Shown here one piece after another: positions 63,896-64,000 of a stretch of DNA of 64,000 nucleotides. Source of the stretch: Flammeovirga sp. SJP92 (GTDB taxonomy: Bacteria > Bacteroidota > Bacteroidia > Cytophagales > Flammeovirgaceae); the NCBI RefSeq assembly GCF_001583495.1, contig NZ_LQAQ01000032.1, positions 62,001 to 126,000 of the forward strand, written 5' to 3'. Position numbers and translations under genes: made by a program. Numbering within the stretch: position 1 is the stretch's first letter; the number at the start of each line of letters is the position of its first letter. The notes beneath the pieces were generated by a model that worked only from the letters and a program-made list of their open reading frames with translations, did not search any database and had not been told where the DNA came from.

Positions 63896-64000
63896 TTATT
63901 TCGATTTTAATGTAGTTTGGTCATCTACATATACATAATAAGCTCCTTTTGGTGTATTATCATTGGTCATAAAAGTGGCTTGCATTGTTGTTTCTCCTTT
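63896..64000 (-). CDS. C-terminal fragment of a gene cut by the right edge
   Basis: 34 codons are open from the edge to TAA at 63898-63896: the visible end includes TTMQATFMTNDNTPKGAYYV and YVDDQTTLKSK. This looks like the last strands of a beta-sandwich (a carbohydrate-binding or enzyme C-terminal domain). The strong terminator just after confirms a real gene end. Given the fucosidase next door it may be a polysaccharide-degrading protein, but too little is visible to name it. Confidence 0.6.
   Translation of the reverse strand, partial: KGETTMQATFMTNDNTPKGAYYVYVDDQTTLKSK

Noticed and set aside
1-64000. tRNA or rRNA genes
   Set aside because: No cloverleaf with a CCA-type end or conserved rRNA string was noticed by eye; a tRNAscan or Infernal run could overturn this.

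Overview
The window looks like a chromosomal stretch from an AT-rich marine Bacteroidetes, most like Flammeovirga or a relative in the Cytophagales. The basis is the low GC content, Sec signal peptides ending in FGQ/YAQ/FAQ, a T9SS C-terminal sorting domain, promoter boxes of the Bacteroidetes TAnnTTTG type, and a GH29 fucosidase lipoprotein. The genus is inference. No tRNA, rRNA or CRISPR was recognised.

Region 1 (1-15070, all minus strand) is a dense operon-like array of secreted fibre proteins. Eleven intact genes follow each other with overlaps of 1-17 nt or short gaps. A probable twelfth relative is cut by the left edge, one is a pseudogene, and a rotted cap fragment lies upstream. Each protein has a signal peptide, a variable beta-rich body with phage-tail-like VGIGT-type motifs, a conserved cap of about 80 residues, and a coiled-coil tail. 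The cap comes in two main classes, called A and B here. An IS200-type tnpA wreck lies at the left end. A 37-codon remnant of an outer-membrane protein gene sits inside the array.

Region 2 (15376-33212) is ordinary chromosome: a T9SS-exported lipase-like protein, one solitary fibre gene, an AraC regulator, MarC, an amidohydrolase, a DUF4272 protein, a DgoA-like aldolase between two DinB-fold proteins, a sulfurtransferase, a CPBP protease, GNAT enzymes, and a LysR / small protein / SbtA bicarbonate-transport module.

Region 3 (33836-54203, all minus) starts with a BNR-repeat protein. Beyond it lies a second fibre locus. Read in the direction of transcription it runs: a 1999-residue RHS protein with a variable 215-residue tip, an overlapping lipoprotein (candidate immunity protein), a 1206-residue RHS-partner protein, a beta-barrel protein, and three fibre genes ending at a terminator. 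The beta-barrel remnant in region 1 shows that the barrel-plus-fibre block has been duplicated. Shared leader repeats, a 42-bp perfect palindrome and MITE-like inverted-repeat elements punctuate this locus.

Region 4 (55301-64000) holds an orphan T9SS sorting domain, a small charged secreted protein, a PLP enzyme of the Cys/Met family, a possible structured non-coding RNA, three GNAT acetyltransferases, a GH29 alpha-L-fucosidase, and the 3' end of a gene cut by the right edge.

The most promising system is the modular fibre repertoire and its link to the RHS / barrel locus. The reading that these proteins form a variable surface or inter-bacterial weapon system is inference. What the sequence shows directly is the gene order, the module sharing and the remnants.
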